The notes: generated from the sequence alone by a model not told the origin. A DNA stretch of 64,000 nucleotides from Acanthosepion esculentum (GCA_964036315.1 OZ038498.1:12921850-12985849), one strand, 5' to 3'. Counted from the first letter of the stretch, positions 1 through 11,859 are shown. A program made the numbers and translations.

Positions 1-1285
1 GTAGCGTATTCATTTTTATTAACTATTGTTGTATCAATTATGAGTTACGTTCAAGAAAGATGTTAAGTTTAGGGAGGATAGTGGCGTATTTTTCAACGAA
101 TTTTGACATCCGTTAAACGCATGTCGTCTGAATTTTTTTATTATTATTAACAACAAAAAGTTTTTCGGCATTTTTTTCGTACTTGTATACTTAAAGATTC
201 TTTCTAAAAGGGTTTTTGGGGTTAGAATACGCTATATTTAACTACAATTTTAAAATATTTTTACTCTTAATTACTAATAGACTAAATCAAGTTAATGTAA
301 TAGAATTATTTTTTCATATCAAATATAGGTATGTATATTACCAGCTCTCTTTTTATCTTATTTTAAATATTATTAAAGGAAATTTTTTGACAATGAAGGC
401 AAAGAATAGCTATTTCATTTCTTTGATTCAGTAAATTTTTATTTTTAATAAACTTGGGAAGTGCCTGAAACTATACAACGGGTTGACCCAAGCCTTGTGA
501 GTGAAATTGGACAGATGTAATCCTTGGGGGCCGTCAATAATGTGTTAGCACAAAGCCACAAGTCATCGTTGCCGAAGGGCTTGAGCATGCTGGCCTTGTT
601 CAAATTGTTGATCACGCTAGATAACACGCTCTTTCCCAGAAACTGTAACTAAGGTCTGCTCAGCATAGCTGCAGTATAAACCACAGGTGGGCTTTGTGGG
701 TGTTGAATAAGCATAAATGCGCCCGAGCGAGTGTCTGCAATAGGGATTGGCTAGCCACCCTAGTAGACGGATATCCTCAAATACGTGTGACTAGCTACGC
801 AGATATATCTATATACATACACACATAGGAATATTTTACCTGTGTATATGAATGCTTTCCTACATATCCACACACCCCCAGATTCTCTCGATCAAAAACA
901 ATATAGGTGTTTAAATACCAAGATATATATCTGTTATGGATTCCGGGAATGGAATCCTGCACAAATAAATAAACAACGCCAGTAATTGAGATAGAAAAAT
1001 AAGTGTATTAAACGTAAGAATACAGACTTGAAGTGAAGATTAGTAGTCCAGGAATGCGGGTTAGTAGAAAGTATATGTACAAGTCTCTGTAAGTGAAGCC
1101 GTAATTATCTCAATCGTTGGACTCTCGTATAACTCTCTGTGAACACTCTGTGTATTGTCTCCGTATCTCTCAACCCTGACTCAACCTATCTCAATTATGC
1201 AGGTATTCTCTCTGTCAGTATAAGTATACTTTGGACGAGTCCATCTTGTGTAAAAGGGTCTGCCCCACAACAATATCTAGTACAC

Positions 1286-1286
<1 letters not shown>
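1..1286. other. AT-rich non-coding stretch, no recognised gene
   Basis: Only short open frames occur here, and none resembles a known protein. A small inverted repeat (GGATTCC...GGAATCC, 938-957) follows a TG dinucleotide at 934 and could mark the edge of an old LTR or other repeat, but no partner copy is visible in the window. The stretch 450-780 is richer in GC than its surroundings and may be an old transposon fragment of unknown type. Confidence 0.5.

Positions 1287-1325
<39 letters not shown>
1287..1325. repeat. (TG)n microsatellite
   Basis: About 18 uninterrupted TG dinucleotides. The Cys-Val frames reading through it are artefacts of the repeat. Confidence 0.95.
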
Positions 1326-1328
<3 letters not shown>

Positions 1329-2439
1329 CACACTCTTGTAAATATCAGTGTATTAGCTGCCCTTTACGTACTCTCCCGTCTTTGTAATTTCCTTTCACTG
1401 TATTCTTTCTGTCCTTCCCAGAAGACATTCTGTTTTTCCTTTCATTTATCCTTTGTACAAAAGATCCCTCATGGTTTTCTCAACACTATCCCCGTACCTT
1501 CTCGCTGGTATTTCATACATTCACACAGATCTTTCCATTGTTATCTAGTTTGCACTCTAAATTCTTTGTTTTCTTTCCCTTATACTTTGAATTTTCTCTG
1601 CTCCTACCTGTATTCTCAGTCTTCTGAGTGTTTTTGCATATCATGTCATCCGTTACAACTGAATCTGTTCTCTGCATTTTATCTGTTCCCTTTGCCTTTT
1701 TTCGGTGACGAAATTCCTTTTCTCTATTAAACCCTGTAATCTCTCTCTTGTTCTGTGCATTCAATATACCCTCTACACTTGGCTCTATACTATTTGCCTT
1801 CTCGGTTCAACTCTTCCCTTTTCTTTTGTTCTCACCATCTTTTTTTTTTTTACTCTCCCCTGCATTTTATTTGTTAGCCTCTTCCTTCTCACTGTTGATA
1901 TTTGCAAATTCTACTTGAATCCTTGCCTTTCATACTGCATCCATTCCTGCTGTCGTCTTTCTCTTTGATGCTCTTTTATTCATTCCTGTTCTCCTCTGCA
2001 ATTATTATTCCTTGCATTGTCACTAAACCAAAAGCTGCATTTTGTTTATTTATTCGTTTTTGGCTATTTCGGCATGTGTGCATTCTATTTTGACACCTTG
2101 CCTTCTATTTGCAACTCATTGCATTTTGAGCTTAATCCTACATTTTTATGTTGCATTCTGCAATTTCTTCTTTTCATGTTTCCATTCTATATTTTAATAC
2201 CTGCATTTTATCTATTGCTTCTTGCCTTCTATTTTTATTCTCTGCATTTTTCTAACTGCGTTTTTCTCTTACTCGCCTTATATTTAATGATGCTAACTTC
2301 ATTTTCTATCACACGCCCTACTTAGCTCATCTCTTTTAATTTTTTGTATTCTTTATGTTACTCCCGGCATTCTCATTGGAGTATTCAGCATCAACTCTTT
2401 TACTTCTCTGTTATTCCATTATATTCTCTATGCACCCAT
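1326..2439. other. Pyrimidine-rich low-complexity DNA
   Basis: The + strand is strongly C/T-rich, with recurring phrases such as TTGCATTTT and CCTTCTATTT at irregular spacing, as in a decayed tandem array. The open frames translate to Phe/Leu/Ser/Cys-rich strings typical of pyrimidine-rich DNA. No conserved domain was seen, so these are not called as genes. Confidence 0.6.
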
Positions 2440-2750
2440 TAGTTCTCCCCTTATATATTTCTATTATATACTGCTCTCTTTCAGTCAGTTACATACCATG
2501 CGTGATAAATCCTCTTCTTCTACCCCCCCCCCTCAGCTATGGGTAAATAGCACGACAGATCGGGTTCTATAGACTTGGATGGCAACTGATCTACAGCAGA
2601 AAGAAATGGCAAACTACTGCGGGAAAAAAATCTGCCTCGTCAGTCATGTATCGAACGATACATGATCGCCTAAGTGTTTATCACGCATGGTATGTAACTG
2701 ACTGAAAGAGAGAAGTATATGTATATAATAGAAATATATAAGGAACTAGA
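2440..2750 (+). repeat. SINE-like body with long inverted arms
   Basis: The left arm (2440-2509) is the reverse complement of the right arm (2672-2750) with few mismatches. Shared blocks include TCAGTCAGTTACATACCATG and a TATATATTTCTATTATATA stretch. The unique centre (about 2530-2670) matches, on the opposite strand, two further copies at 30425-30660 and 30661-30900 (shared phrases CCATTTCTTTCTGC and CATGACTGA.GAGG). The element is therefore a dispersed repeat here carrying a reverse-complemented copy of its own end, which can fold into a large hairpin. A run of nine C residues lies at the left edge of the centre. Confidence 0.75.
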
Positions 2751-2870
2751 ACAGTCTACCCCAGTGAACGGAAACAAACAACCACCTGAAGAAGGCCGGA
2801 GCGTACAACGGCCGAAACGTTGTAATAAATATGGCGACAAAGATGAGGACAATAGCCGGAATAATGTAAA
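2741..2870 (+). repeat. 3' part of tRNA-headed SINE with hammerhead tail, copy 1
   Basis: The phrase GGAACTAGAACAGTCTACCCC (2742 onward) and the following tail match the minus-strand copy at 22945-23090 and, more loosely, the plus copy ending at 31740. The tRNA-like head is missing here. After the hammerhead-like segment comes ATAAATATGGCGACAAAG, which also lies at 23276-23300 in the opposite relation to that SINE. I infer a truncated SINE whose tail was acquired from a Penelope-like element. Confidence 0.6.
2785..2826 (+). ncRNA. Hammerhead-like ribozyme core, SINE tail
   Basis: The core strands CTGAAGA (2786-2792) and GAAA (2814-2817) enclose a 5-bp helix GGCCG/CGGCC (2794-2798 with 2809-2813). 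The segment after GAAA, ACGTT then G, contains the self-complementary ACGT, as in short-stem-III hammerheads that work as dimers. One extra A (2793) sits between the core and helix II, and stem I is weak, so self-cleavage is uncertain. Hammerheads of this layout are known from the terminal repeats of Penelope-like elements; the assignment here is by motif. Confidence 0.45.
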
Positions 2871-3097
2871 TAAAATGCAGGTTGGTTTAGTGACAATGGC
2901 ATCTGCTTTTTATTCAATCCAATATTCTTTCCATTTTTCGCATTACTTCTAGCACCAAGTCCGCTATTATCTCGATTTCTTCGTTGCTCTTGCAGTTTAC
3001 ATTCCGAATGCACCTTCCCTCTATCTTGTCTCACTCTTGTTTTTTGTTTTTTTTGTTTTTTTGTTTTCCTAGTTCCGTTTAATCAGAAAAAGTATTC

Positions 3098-3405
3098 AAT
3101 AATAATTATAATAATTATAATGATAATTATATTAATAATAATAATTATTATAATAATAACAATAACAATAATAACAATAATAATAATTATTATTATTATT
3201 ATAACAATAATAATAATAATCGTAATAATTATAATAATAATAACAATAATAATAATTATAATAATAATAATTATTATTATTATAACAATAATAATAATAG
3301 TAATAATTATTATTATTATAATAATAACAATAATAATTATAATAATAATAACAATAATTATAATAATAATAATAACAATAATAATTATTATTATAATAAT
3401 AACAA
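3098..3405. repeat. (TAA/ATT)n microsatellite block
   Basis: About 300 bases consist almost only of AAT and ATT trinucleotides with interspersed AAC. Runs switch strand (TAATAA to TTATTA) several times, so the block can fold on itself. The Ile-rich and Tyr/Asn-rich frames are artefacts. A poly-T-rich leader lies at 3025-3070. Confidence 0.95.
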
Positions 3406-3640
3406 TTGGAGCCTTCGGATTGGTTGGAAAAGATCCAGTAGACTAATTGAAAGGATCCCTGGAAGTCCATGCCTCAAAGCGATACAAAAAATTATTCTGA
3501 CAATTACAGCCCACACTTTACGAAGAGCTTTATCTATGTAATATTTTTTTTTTGTAGTGGAAAGTGTCATGATACCATTTCTAACCTTAGGTCCCTGGGT
3601 GGGACCCGGAAAGAAATGTGTAAACTACAGATATGAAAGA
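3406..3640 (+). pseudogene. LINE 3'-end remnant (RT C-terminal tail)
   Basis: Read across one frameshift, the translation resembles the very C-terminus of LINE polyproteins: a GAFGLVGK-like segment, then IERIPGSPCLKAIQKI and TAHTLRRALSM before a stop. That tail (GALG..K..., IPG....IQK..L..T...LR..LS) is common in invertebrate LINE RT proteins. It is followed by a 3' UTR-like segment and a (TAA)n tail at 3641. Only the last 60 or so codons survive. The exact clade is not determinable from this piece. Confidence 0.6.
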
Positions 3641-3700
3641 AAATAAAAACAATAATAATAATAATAATAATAATTTTAATAATAATAATAATCACCATCA
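3641..3700. repeat. (AAT)n / (ATC)n microsatellite
   Basis: AATAATAAT runs followed by ATCACCATCATCATC. It probably represents the simple-repeat tail of the LINE remnant just upstream. Confidence 0.85.
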
Positions 3701-4740
3701 TCATCATCTAGAGTAATACTGTATCAAAATATCACACCTGACAGACAAATGTTCACGATATATAAAAATTAATCTTCTACTTTCATTTTTTATAACAAAA
3801 ATACCTGAAGGAATTTCTTCCACCAAATTTCTCCCCGCCATTTATGACCTCAGTTACATGAGACACACGGTTCGTGCTAAAATTTCATAAATGCATATCT
3901 CATATTTTAACATCGAATTCCTTCATTCACAGGGACTTCGAAACTAATAAATCTTTTTATCATTTGTATAAATCTTTGTAACTTAAAAATAAATTTTGCT
4001 GTTATATTTCTTAAGTTTATTCTAATTTCAAAAAAACAAAATTAAAAAAAAAAGTTTTCATTCATGGTTCTTCAAAAATTTGACAAAATATCAGTTCAAA
4101 TCGATTAATTTGCTGGTTGGCAATTTCATAAAAACAATTAATATATTTAATATTATAGTAATTATAGAAAAAAATCAATACTAATTGTTATTTCTAAACA
4201 TATTTCAACGCTTCTTATAGCTGTGCTGTTCGGCAAGGCAGAGTTCGTTCAGCGCAAGAAAATCAATTTTCCAAATGTCATCATTCAAAGTAGTGTCATT
4301 TCGTCACTTCTATGACCAACAAATTTCAGATGTATCTGTTTAACAACAAAAATTGCAATATGAGCTCTGGTAAAAAACATTAAATGATAACAGTAAAAAT
4401 TGCAATATGAGCACTGGGAAAAATATAGGTGAAAACATCAATACCCAGAAATGAATTGTTAGTATTCCAGGATCTGTAATTGTTTTCCATTTCGACGAAG
4501 AATCTTTTCACGTTTTCTTCTTTTAAGAATCTCTTTATCTTTCCCCTGAAGCGAAACACTTAGAAAACTAAAAAAACAAAAACGCTTATGATAGCATTAA
4601 ATTTAAAATTGCTATTAAAACTTCAATGGTATTTATAAGTAAAAATTTAAGTAAAAATATAACTTGATATGGGTGCTTATTCGCCTACACTTGTCTTACG
4701 TATAGCTGTAAAGTCATCATTATACGAGATCTTTAATCTG
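3701..4740. other. AT-rich non-coding stretch
   Basis: No gene was seen. A short direct repeat (AAAAATTGCAATATGAGC...CTGG) occurs at about 4347 and 4396. Otherwise this is unremarkable AT-rich sequence. Confidence 0.5.
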
Positions 4741-5958
4741 TTCCTAAGACTGATAAAATAATCTTGTTAAAGGATTTTAATGCTAGGATTAGAAGTGACT
4801 GTGTGACCTGGAGTTGCCTGGGAGATACGGAACCAGGTAAAATGACTAGCAACGGTCACCTGCTTCTTAAGCTGGGGGGGGTTTCAGGTTCACATCGCGA
4901 GTATACAATTCCAGCATAAAGGTGACCATAGCAGAACATGAATTCAACCAGGATAGGGTCAATGGCATCTGCAGAATGTCTGCAATGTAAGATTTCTACG
5001 AGATGTGGGCCGTTGGGCTGACTATGCATTTGTACGTACCAATATGCTTTTGGTCATTAAGCCAATCGCTCGAAACCGCACTACAGTGAAGTTAAGGAAA
5101 CGCTCGGACTTTGCAATAAACTCTATACCCAAAACACTCGACACACTCTACAAGCTCAAATTGAAAGTTAAGTTAATAACACTATATGGAAAAAAAGCTG
5201 ATGATCAGATCTATAATGCGACAAACTAAACTCTGCTAAAAGTGACTGGTTTGATGAAAACATCCAAGTCATTAAAGATATTCTCTCAAATACGAAAAAA
5301 ACACGAGAGAGAGCACATGCTACAGAAAGGAATCCCCACAAGCACCCAATAAATAGAAATGCTATTCATGCAGGCAAAGCTCATTGCTCAAAGAAGGCTT
5401 TTGGAAATGAACGATATTTGATTTAAGAATATCCTTAATAACGCCTCTTCAATCAAAAGAAATCACAAATCTCCTTCCTAGCATGGTGGAAATCAGTAAA
5501 AGAGAGATTTGTTTACCACGGATATAACTATGTGGACCAATCTGTTCTTAGCCACTTTCAGCAAAGACCCATCTAGGAATGACCCTTCCCTACATTGGAG
5601 GAACTAAGAGCATCTATCGGCAATTTGAACATGAGGAAGACTGTCGGAAAGGACGTAATCTTTGCTGAAATCCTACAGTATGGTGGTGATCACTTGGCTG
5701 ATATAATGCTTAGAATCATCTTGAACATCTGGGATTATTGGAGAGTTCCAAGGGATTGGAGAGAAACGATCATGATACCATTGTACAAAGACAAAAATAT
5801 ATTCGAACTGTGTGGGAATTATCATGGTATAGCTTTCCTTTTCGCCAAAAATAAATGAGCTCTGAGTTTCCTGAGGATAATAGTCACATCATTTTGTGCA
5901 ATTGTTGTGTGTTAGGATAAATGTGTGATATATTAACGAATTTATGTATTGAGTAGCC

Positions 5959-5959
<1 letters not shown>

Positions 5960-6002
<43 letters not shown>

Positions 6003-6011
6003 AATAATAAT
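5960..6011. repeat. (ATT)n microsatellite
   Basis: About 15 ATT units followed by AATAATAATA, lying within the decayed LINE. Confidence 0.9.
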
Positions 6012-6157
6012 ATAATTGTTATTAATGAAGACTTAAAAAACAAGTGCTGTCTCAGCATAAGGATTTGACAAACTTTAAATTTATAAGATCCTAAAAATAA
6101 ATATTGCAAGAATGTGGCATTTAAAGAAAAATGAGTAAAAAGACACTGATGCACCCA

Positions 6158-6515
6158 AAGAAAATTCCAGGATACCGCTCACTATTTGACATAGGAAATT
6201 CCAGGATACCGCTCACTATTTGACATAGGAAATTCCAGGATACCGCTCACTATTTGACATAGGAAATTCCAGGATACCGCTCACTATTTGACATAGGAAA
6301 TTCCAGGATACCGCTCACTATTTGACATAGGAAATTCCAGGATACCGCTCACTATTTGACATAGGAAATTCCAGGATACCGCTCACTATTTGACATAGGA
6401 AATTCCAGGATACCGCTCACTATTTGACATAGGAAATTCCAGGATACCGCTCACTATTTGACATAGAAAATCCCAGGAAAGGGCTCACATTATTTGACAT
6501 AGAAAATCCCAGGAA
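6158..6515. repeat. 34-bp minisatellite, about 10 copies
   Basis: The unit starts AGGAAATTCCAGGATACCGC and ends CTCACTATTTGACAT. Copies 1-9 are nearly identical at exact 34-base spacing (for example ATAGGA at 6191 and 6225). The last two are diverged (AGAAAATCCCAGGAAAG). The high uniformity implies recent expansion, inside an otherwise very old LINE. Confidence 0.95.
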
Positions 6516-7499
6516 AGCGCTGAATGGGGATTTTGCTGTCTCAACTGAATTTTCATATCGTGAATATGTTACTTCCAGAGTCACGGGATGATAGAATATG
6601 AAATTCACAGCGAAGAAAAATCGTATTGCAAACGATAAAATGTCTATTAAAATTCTTCGTAGATATTACCAAGACCGTCGACGCTGTTAACATAGAACTT
6701 ATGTGAATGATACTGAGGCGCTTTGGTTGTCCTCGCTATTTCTTAAACATTATTCAGTCGTTTCCTTATGATATGGAGATCTCTGATAACGGTGATGGTT
6801 TACTTTTAGCATCCATCACAGTACAAAATGGATTTCAAGCAAGGTGACCTTGTAGCAGCGACATTGTTTTCCTTTCATTTTTCTCTTGTTCTTTTCCATG
6901 CCTTTAAGGAATGTGATATAGATTCCATATCGTACTACTGATAAATTTCAACATTCGACGCTGCTCTGCTAAATCTAAAACACTCAAAGGTCTTGTCCGA
7001 GACGTTCTGTTTGCCGAAAATAGTGACTTTGTTACCAAAACAGAACAGGAAATTCAGGCTCTGAAAGATAAACTTTCCTTTTCTTGCAAAGCTTTCAGTC
7101 TTATTTGTCTGGACGAGACACTGGTCTTGTTCTATCTTACCCCGGATTCACCTATCATCGAACTGTCAATATTTATGGGTAGCTACAATCTGAAAGTAAT
7201 AGACCAATTCACATGCCCCGAGAGCACTAAAATCATATACTGGATTCTTGATGATGAGATGAATTCAACTAACGCTTTTGCAGTTCTAAACGATTGCGTC
7301 TGGTCTCGGATAGGACTTATGAAGTACACAAAGATGGCAATCTACAATGCATGTGTCCTGGCGTGCTTGCTGTACTCCTGTGTGACATGGGTTGTGAATC
7401 GCAAATACTCTGGATACATTCTACGGATGCTGTTTAAGATCTATTTTTGGTATCAACTGGATAACCCACACGCCAGACAGGCATGTCATTCGACTTGAC

Positions 7500-8042
7500 G
7501 AATACCCAAACAAATGCTTTGAGGCGAGTTGCTCTATGGCACTCGACGCCTACATAAATCAATGAATCGCTGTGTTGGAAATTATTGCTTGTGGATGAAA
7601 TAGGTCGAGACGTACAATTCATGAAAGCACTACGATCTTCCAAGAACATCCAATGAGTTGAGTAAGTTTCAAGTGTGCAGCTAAGAAATGGAAAATCATT
7701 GATCCAGCAACCCATCAATGAGTATGTCTCACCAATGCAAGTCTTTTTAACCACAAGATGAGTCATATGGGTATACCATTGACAAATTACGATCAGTACT
7801 ACATTAGAAATGACATAACATGCAGGGTGTATGAGAAAACCAGCAGGAACCACAAAAGTCTCAACCGTCACATGTAAACCTACGAGCCATCTTAAGGAAA
7901 TTGTCACATCTGTAATAGGCATTGAAAGTCACTTTCTGAGCCATTTTCGTTCAAAGGACTAAAATCATTCAGCAAAATTATAAGCGATAATTATACCAGT
8001 TTAACAAATCGACAGCCAAAATATCATATACAGACTGTCGTT
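7500..8042. other. No recognised gene
   Basis: A 162-codon open frame runs on the minus strand (7434-7922) but overlaps the tail of the decayed LINE, shows no motif I recognise and has no visible promoter or splice context. It is left uncalled. Plus-strand reading gives several short stop-free pieces, as in an old transposon. Confidence 0.4.
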
Positions 8043-8387
8043 CATAAAGATATACCGCCTATAATATAGTCGTAAAGACAACCCAATCATCTGTGGGACC
8101 GCCTATAATATCGTCATAAAGAAAAACCGACGATCAGTTGAACCGCCTATATTATATATTAATAAAGAGAACCTAACGATCTGTGAGACCGCCTATAATA
8201 GCGCAATAAAGACCACCCAACGATCTGTCGGACCGCCTATAATATAGTAATAAAGAGAACCCAACGATCTGTCGGACCGCCTATAACATAGTAATGAAGA
8301 CAACCCTACGACCAGTGGGACCACCTATAATACATTAATAAAGACAACCCAACAAACTGTGGGACCGCCTATAATATAGTAATAAAG
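8043..8387. repeat. 44-bp satellite, left part of a split array
   Basis: CCGCCTATAATA recurs at 8055, 8099, 8143, 8189, 8233, 8277, 8321 and 8365, a period of 44 with one 46. The unit also contains AAAGACAACCCAACGATCTG. The array resumes at 10568 after the LINE insertion, so it was one array before the insertion. Confidence 0.92.
8380..8387. repeat. Target-site duplication, left copy
   Basis: TAATAAAG is repeated at 10568-10575. In the satellite the sequence would normally run straight from TAATAAAG into ACAACCC, and this is exactly what follows the right copy. This supports an 8-bp target-site duplication. Confidence 0.7.
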
Positions 8388-10567
8388 ATTCGTTGATTCC
8401 CGAAGCGAATCAACGTCGCCAATCTGAAGCTACGCGCGGGAGGACAGTTCGGCTTGGAACTTCACAATCGGTTCTCTCTCCTCCAACCAAGCTCAGAGCC
8501 TCAACCAGAAATTGAATGGCAGGCTCACAAATCTGCAACCATCGAAGCGGCACACGCCCATCTTGGTGTTACCCGTCGCCGGTAACGGGACTGGATCACC
8601 GGGGAGAGCCTTCGGCTGGTGAAGGGGGCGAGGGTAGCGCGACTGACGGGAGCTACGAACTTTCGCGATCTACGGCACCGTACATCTCGCTCCATCCGCG
8701 CTGACCGAAATGCACACTGGCGCGCCTTCGCCGAGGAGACTGAGCGTGCAGCGGCCTGTGGCGACTCTCGCAAACTCTACCAGATGGTGAGACGTGCGAG
8801 CCGCGGAACTGCGGTGTGAGTGAGACGCTTCACTCCCGTGATGGTGCTGTTATCGCAGGTCTGGGCGAGTGGCTAAATCGGTGGAAAGAGCATTTTAACG
8901 AGCTACTCAATCATCCGACTCCGGTGACGGAAGTGGCCGTTGAACCAACCGATGAATACGACTGCAACACTGCACCCCCAACGGTGGATGAAGTGCGAGA
9001 TATTCTGCGCCATCTGCATAACAACAAGGCTCCTGGTGAGGATGGTTTATCTACAGAAGTATATAAAGCCGTACCAGATGTATTCGCCTCGTGGGTGCAT
9101 CGTGTCTTCAATGCGGTCTGGCTCTGTGAGACCTACCCCGCCGAGTGGAGCGAGGCCATCCTGCTACATTCCTTCAAAAAGGGTGATAGGAAACTCTGCT
9201 CGAATGATAGAGGAATCAGCCTCATCGACGTGGCAGCCAAAGTATTTGCTGGGCTTCTCCTGCGAAGATTTCAGGGCATCCGTGATCTGCGAACTCGCCT
9301 GTCTCAGGGTGGCTTCCGCCCGGGCAGAGAATGTGCTGAACAGACTTTCAGCCTGTGACGCACCCTCGAACAACGCTGAGCATACCAGCAACCAACAGTC
9401 CTCTGCTTCGGCGACTATGCGGTTCCCTTCGACTCCGTCTGGCGTATCGTATCATGGAGGCCGATGGCATGCCCGCTAAACTCCTTCGTCTCATCAACGG
9501 CTACTACCGGTCGACGCGAGCCCGTGTTCGTGCTTATGGTGAGGAGTCGGGGACGTTTGAGGTGAAGATTGGTGTACGGCAATGGTGTGCCCTATCCCCT
9601 ACCCTATTCAACTATACAATCGACTACATCCTCAGCAATGCCCTTTGGGGCTACGCAGGAGTTGAGGTCGGTCGGAATGTCAAGGTGTCTGATCTGGCCT
9701 ACGCGGACGACATTGTCTTGGTCGGATCGAACTGTGACGATGTCCAAGCAGCGCTCAACCGTGAGCAAGCTGCAGCACGGGATGTGGGTATGACCATCAA
9801 TGCCTCGAAGACCAAAGTTATGCCATCCCAGGTTGATCGGGTCAACTGGCAGCCACTGACGCTGGACGGGGTCAATCTGGAGGACGTGCAGTCTTTCGTT
9901 TATCTCGGTTCAACCATTATACCATCCGGGCAGGCTGCTGCCGAGGTAGAACGCCGTATAGGTCCGCATTCATGCGTCTCAAGCGGTCACTATGGGGGCG
10001 ACGAGAGATTTCCCCGGCTACGAAGGGGCGCATCTATCAGGCTATTGTTCGGACTATCCTGATCTATGGCTGCGAAACGTGTCCACTTAGAGCAGTTGAC
10101 CTACGAAGGCTTGAAGTGTTCGACGACGATTGCCTTCGCTACATTCTACGATGCCGACGGATCGATCGTGTGCCCACAACCACTCTGCGTCGTCGCCTGA
10201 GCCTCCGTCCTCTTCCACCCGTCCTGCTCCAGCGTCGTCTCCGATGGTTCAGGCACGCAGCTCGACGCCCGGAGGAAGAGCTCATCCGCGATGTACTTCT
10301 CTCTTCTTCTCTTCCTGGCTGGCGAAGACGTGTCGGTGGGCAACTGAAGACGCGGGCTAGCACGATCAAGGATGACCTAGCAGTACTATCGGGTCCGCAA
10401 GTAGTTGGTCTTCGACGATGGAATCGCGAGTGGCTCGCCATTTCGTGTGACCTGGCTCAGGATCGGCGGGCGTGGGTAGCGATGGTCCGAGATGCTGTAC
10501 TTGCTCGGGGGGAAGCCGGTTCAACCCGACCAGGATGAAAACCGATACAAGTCAAGTCAAGTAAAAA
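8388..10567 (+). mobile_element. RTE-type LINE, 5'-truncated, inserted into the 44-bp satellite
   Basis: A 2,180-base GC-rich block sits in AT-rich satellite DNA with sharp edges and an 8-bp target-site duplication. It begins in the linker between endonuclease and reverse transcriptase, so the endonuclease domain was never copied in. It ends in a short reiterated tail (CAAGTCAAGTCAAGTAAAAA) rather than a long poly-A, as is usual for RTE-clade LINEs. Target-primed reverse transcription explains both the 5' truncation and the duplication. Confidence 0.85.
8460..10538 (+). pseudogene. RTE-type LINE reverse transcriptase, frameshifted
   Basis: The protein must be read through several frames. 8460-8815 is a Lys/Arg-rich linker (LQPSSEPQPEIEWQAHKS, then ETERAAACGDSRKLYQMV). 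8816-9358 carries NNKAPGEDGLSTEVYK and LRTRLSQGGFRPGREC, RT blocks ahead of motif A. About 9400-9440 holds GDYAVPFDSVWR (motif A, FD). 9450-9970 gives LRLINGYYRSTRARVRAYG, then VRQWCALSPTLFNYTIDYIL (motif B) and LAYADDIVLVG (motif C, catalytic YADD intact). 9972-10538 is the C-terminal region (SPATKGRIYQAIVRTILIYG, then CLRYILRCRRIDRV). An in-frame stop near 9356, a shift near 9445-9470 and another near 9970 inactivate it. The order and motifs match RTE-clade LINEs; the sub-family is not identified. Confidence 0.8.
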
Positions 10568-10645
10568 TAATAAAGACAACCCAACGATCTGTGGTACCGC
10601 CTATAATATAGTAATAAAGGACAAACGAACAATCTCTGGGACCAA
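10568..10645. repeat. 44-bp satellite, right part of the split array
   Basis: Continues the unit (AAAGACAACCCAACGATCTG, then CCGCCTATAATATAGTAATA) for just under two periods, then degenerates. Its first eight bases are the right target-site duplication of the LINE. Confidence 0.88.
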
Positions 10646-11440
10646 CCTTGATTGTTGACATTCGCATCTTTTCACAGTGACTGATTTTACACGTCGCTCT
10701 CAAAAATGTGTTCAAGTTTTGCATTTATTTTAAAAATCGCATTAAACGAAGATGTAGTATAATAAGGAAGAAGGTGATGAAGAGATTCTAAATGTCTTAA
10801 TGTTCATAAAATAATTAGGTTATTTGATTAAACCATTTTAAGATTTATCTCAAAAAACAAGTACCAGCTCCCTTGTAGACCTTTCGCTTGTTTGTCAAAC
10901 TTCGTGTTTTATATTGTTATTAATTGGTTGATATATTAAATGTTATTTGATTGGTGTGATAAGCCGTGATAACAAGTACAGGAAGAAACGATTTTAAATA
11001 AAAATATCTCAACCTAATCACTTCCAGCACAATTACAACTTAAATCAGTATATCACCAGCAATGATGAAGCTTTATACTTGTAAAATCCTGCTTATCCAC
11101 AGATCGGATAATACTAAATAATTTTCCTATATAAAAAGTAAATAATTAATGAGTTTAAACTATTGTTAGATGAAAGTCTTATCGCAAATGTTAACTGGAT
11201 ACGTATCAGCTGCCCACTTCCTCGCTGACAATCACTCATAAATGTAATTATTTTCGCATTCGGCCGTTAAGTTACTGGCATTCCTTCTTTTACCACAAAA
11301 TAAAATTTAAAAAATTACGTGTACACATTATGTTCATTAGCATCTCAAAATGGAAGATTTTTCTTAAAAATATTTGTGAATGTTACCATATATACGCATT
11401 TCATTTCACTTTATAAAATATACTGTTCTATTAATCTTTG
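10646..11440. other. AT-rich non-coding stretch
   Basis: No open frame of note and no recognisable repeat. Confidence 0.5.
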
Positions 11441-11441
11441 C

Positions 11442-11482
<41 letters not shown>

Positions 11483-11494
11483 TGAAAAGGACTG

Positions 11495-11550
<56 letters not shown>

Positions 11551-11563
11551 CTGAAAAGGACTG

Positions 11564-11604
<41 letters not shown>

Positions 11605-11616
11605 TGAAAAGGACTG

Positions 11617-11661
<45 letters not shown>

Positions 11662-11673
11662 TGAAAAGGACTG

Positions 11674-11710
<37 letters not shown>

Positions 11711-11722
11711 TGAAAAGGACTG

Positions 11723-11755
<33 letters not shown>

Positions 11756-11770
11756 TGAAACGGACTGAGG

Positions 11771-11840
<70 letters not shown>

Positions 11841-11859
11841 TGAAAAGGACTGAGATAGC

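Larger units (their letters stand above)
4745..7440 (+). pseudogene. Decayed LINE: endonuclease tail, linker and reverse transcriptase
   Basis: Several short frames line up in the order of one LINE polyprotein. A segment near 4765-4860 reads LLKDFNARIRSDCVTW, like the GDFNAR block of apurinic-type LINE endonucleases. At 5595-5840 the frame reads KTVGKDVIFAEILQYGG, then IMIPLYKDK and LCGNYHGIA, matching the N-terminal RT blocks (K..G.DGI.AE.LK.GG, ..PI.KKGD, C.NYRGI). About 6640-7440 carries VQNGFKQGDLVAATLFS (RT motif B), VRDVLFAEN where the catalytic FADD would be, and the thumb-like MAIYNACVLACLLYS. The catalytic Asp-Asp pair is lost, and stops and shifts are frequent. A microsatellite (5960-6011) and a minisatellite (6158-6515) lie inside the RT region. 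The element is dead; its clade is probably RTE-like or related, not certain. Confidence 0.7.

Noticed and set aside
7434..7922. 162-codon minus-strand open frame
   Set aside because: No recognisable domain, overlaps LINE remnants on the other strand and ends in DNA without gene signals; it may be an antisense shadow of an old retroelement.
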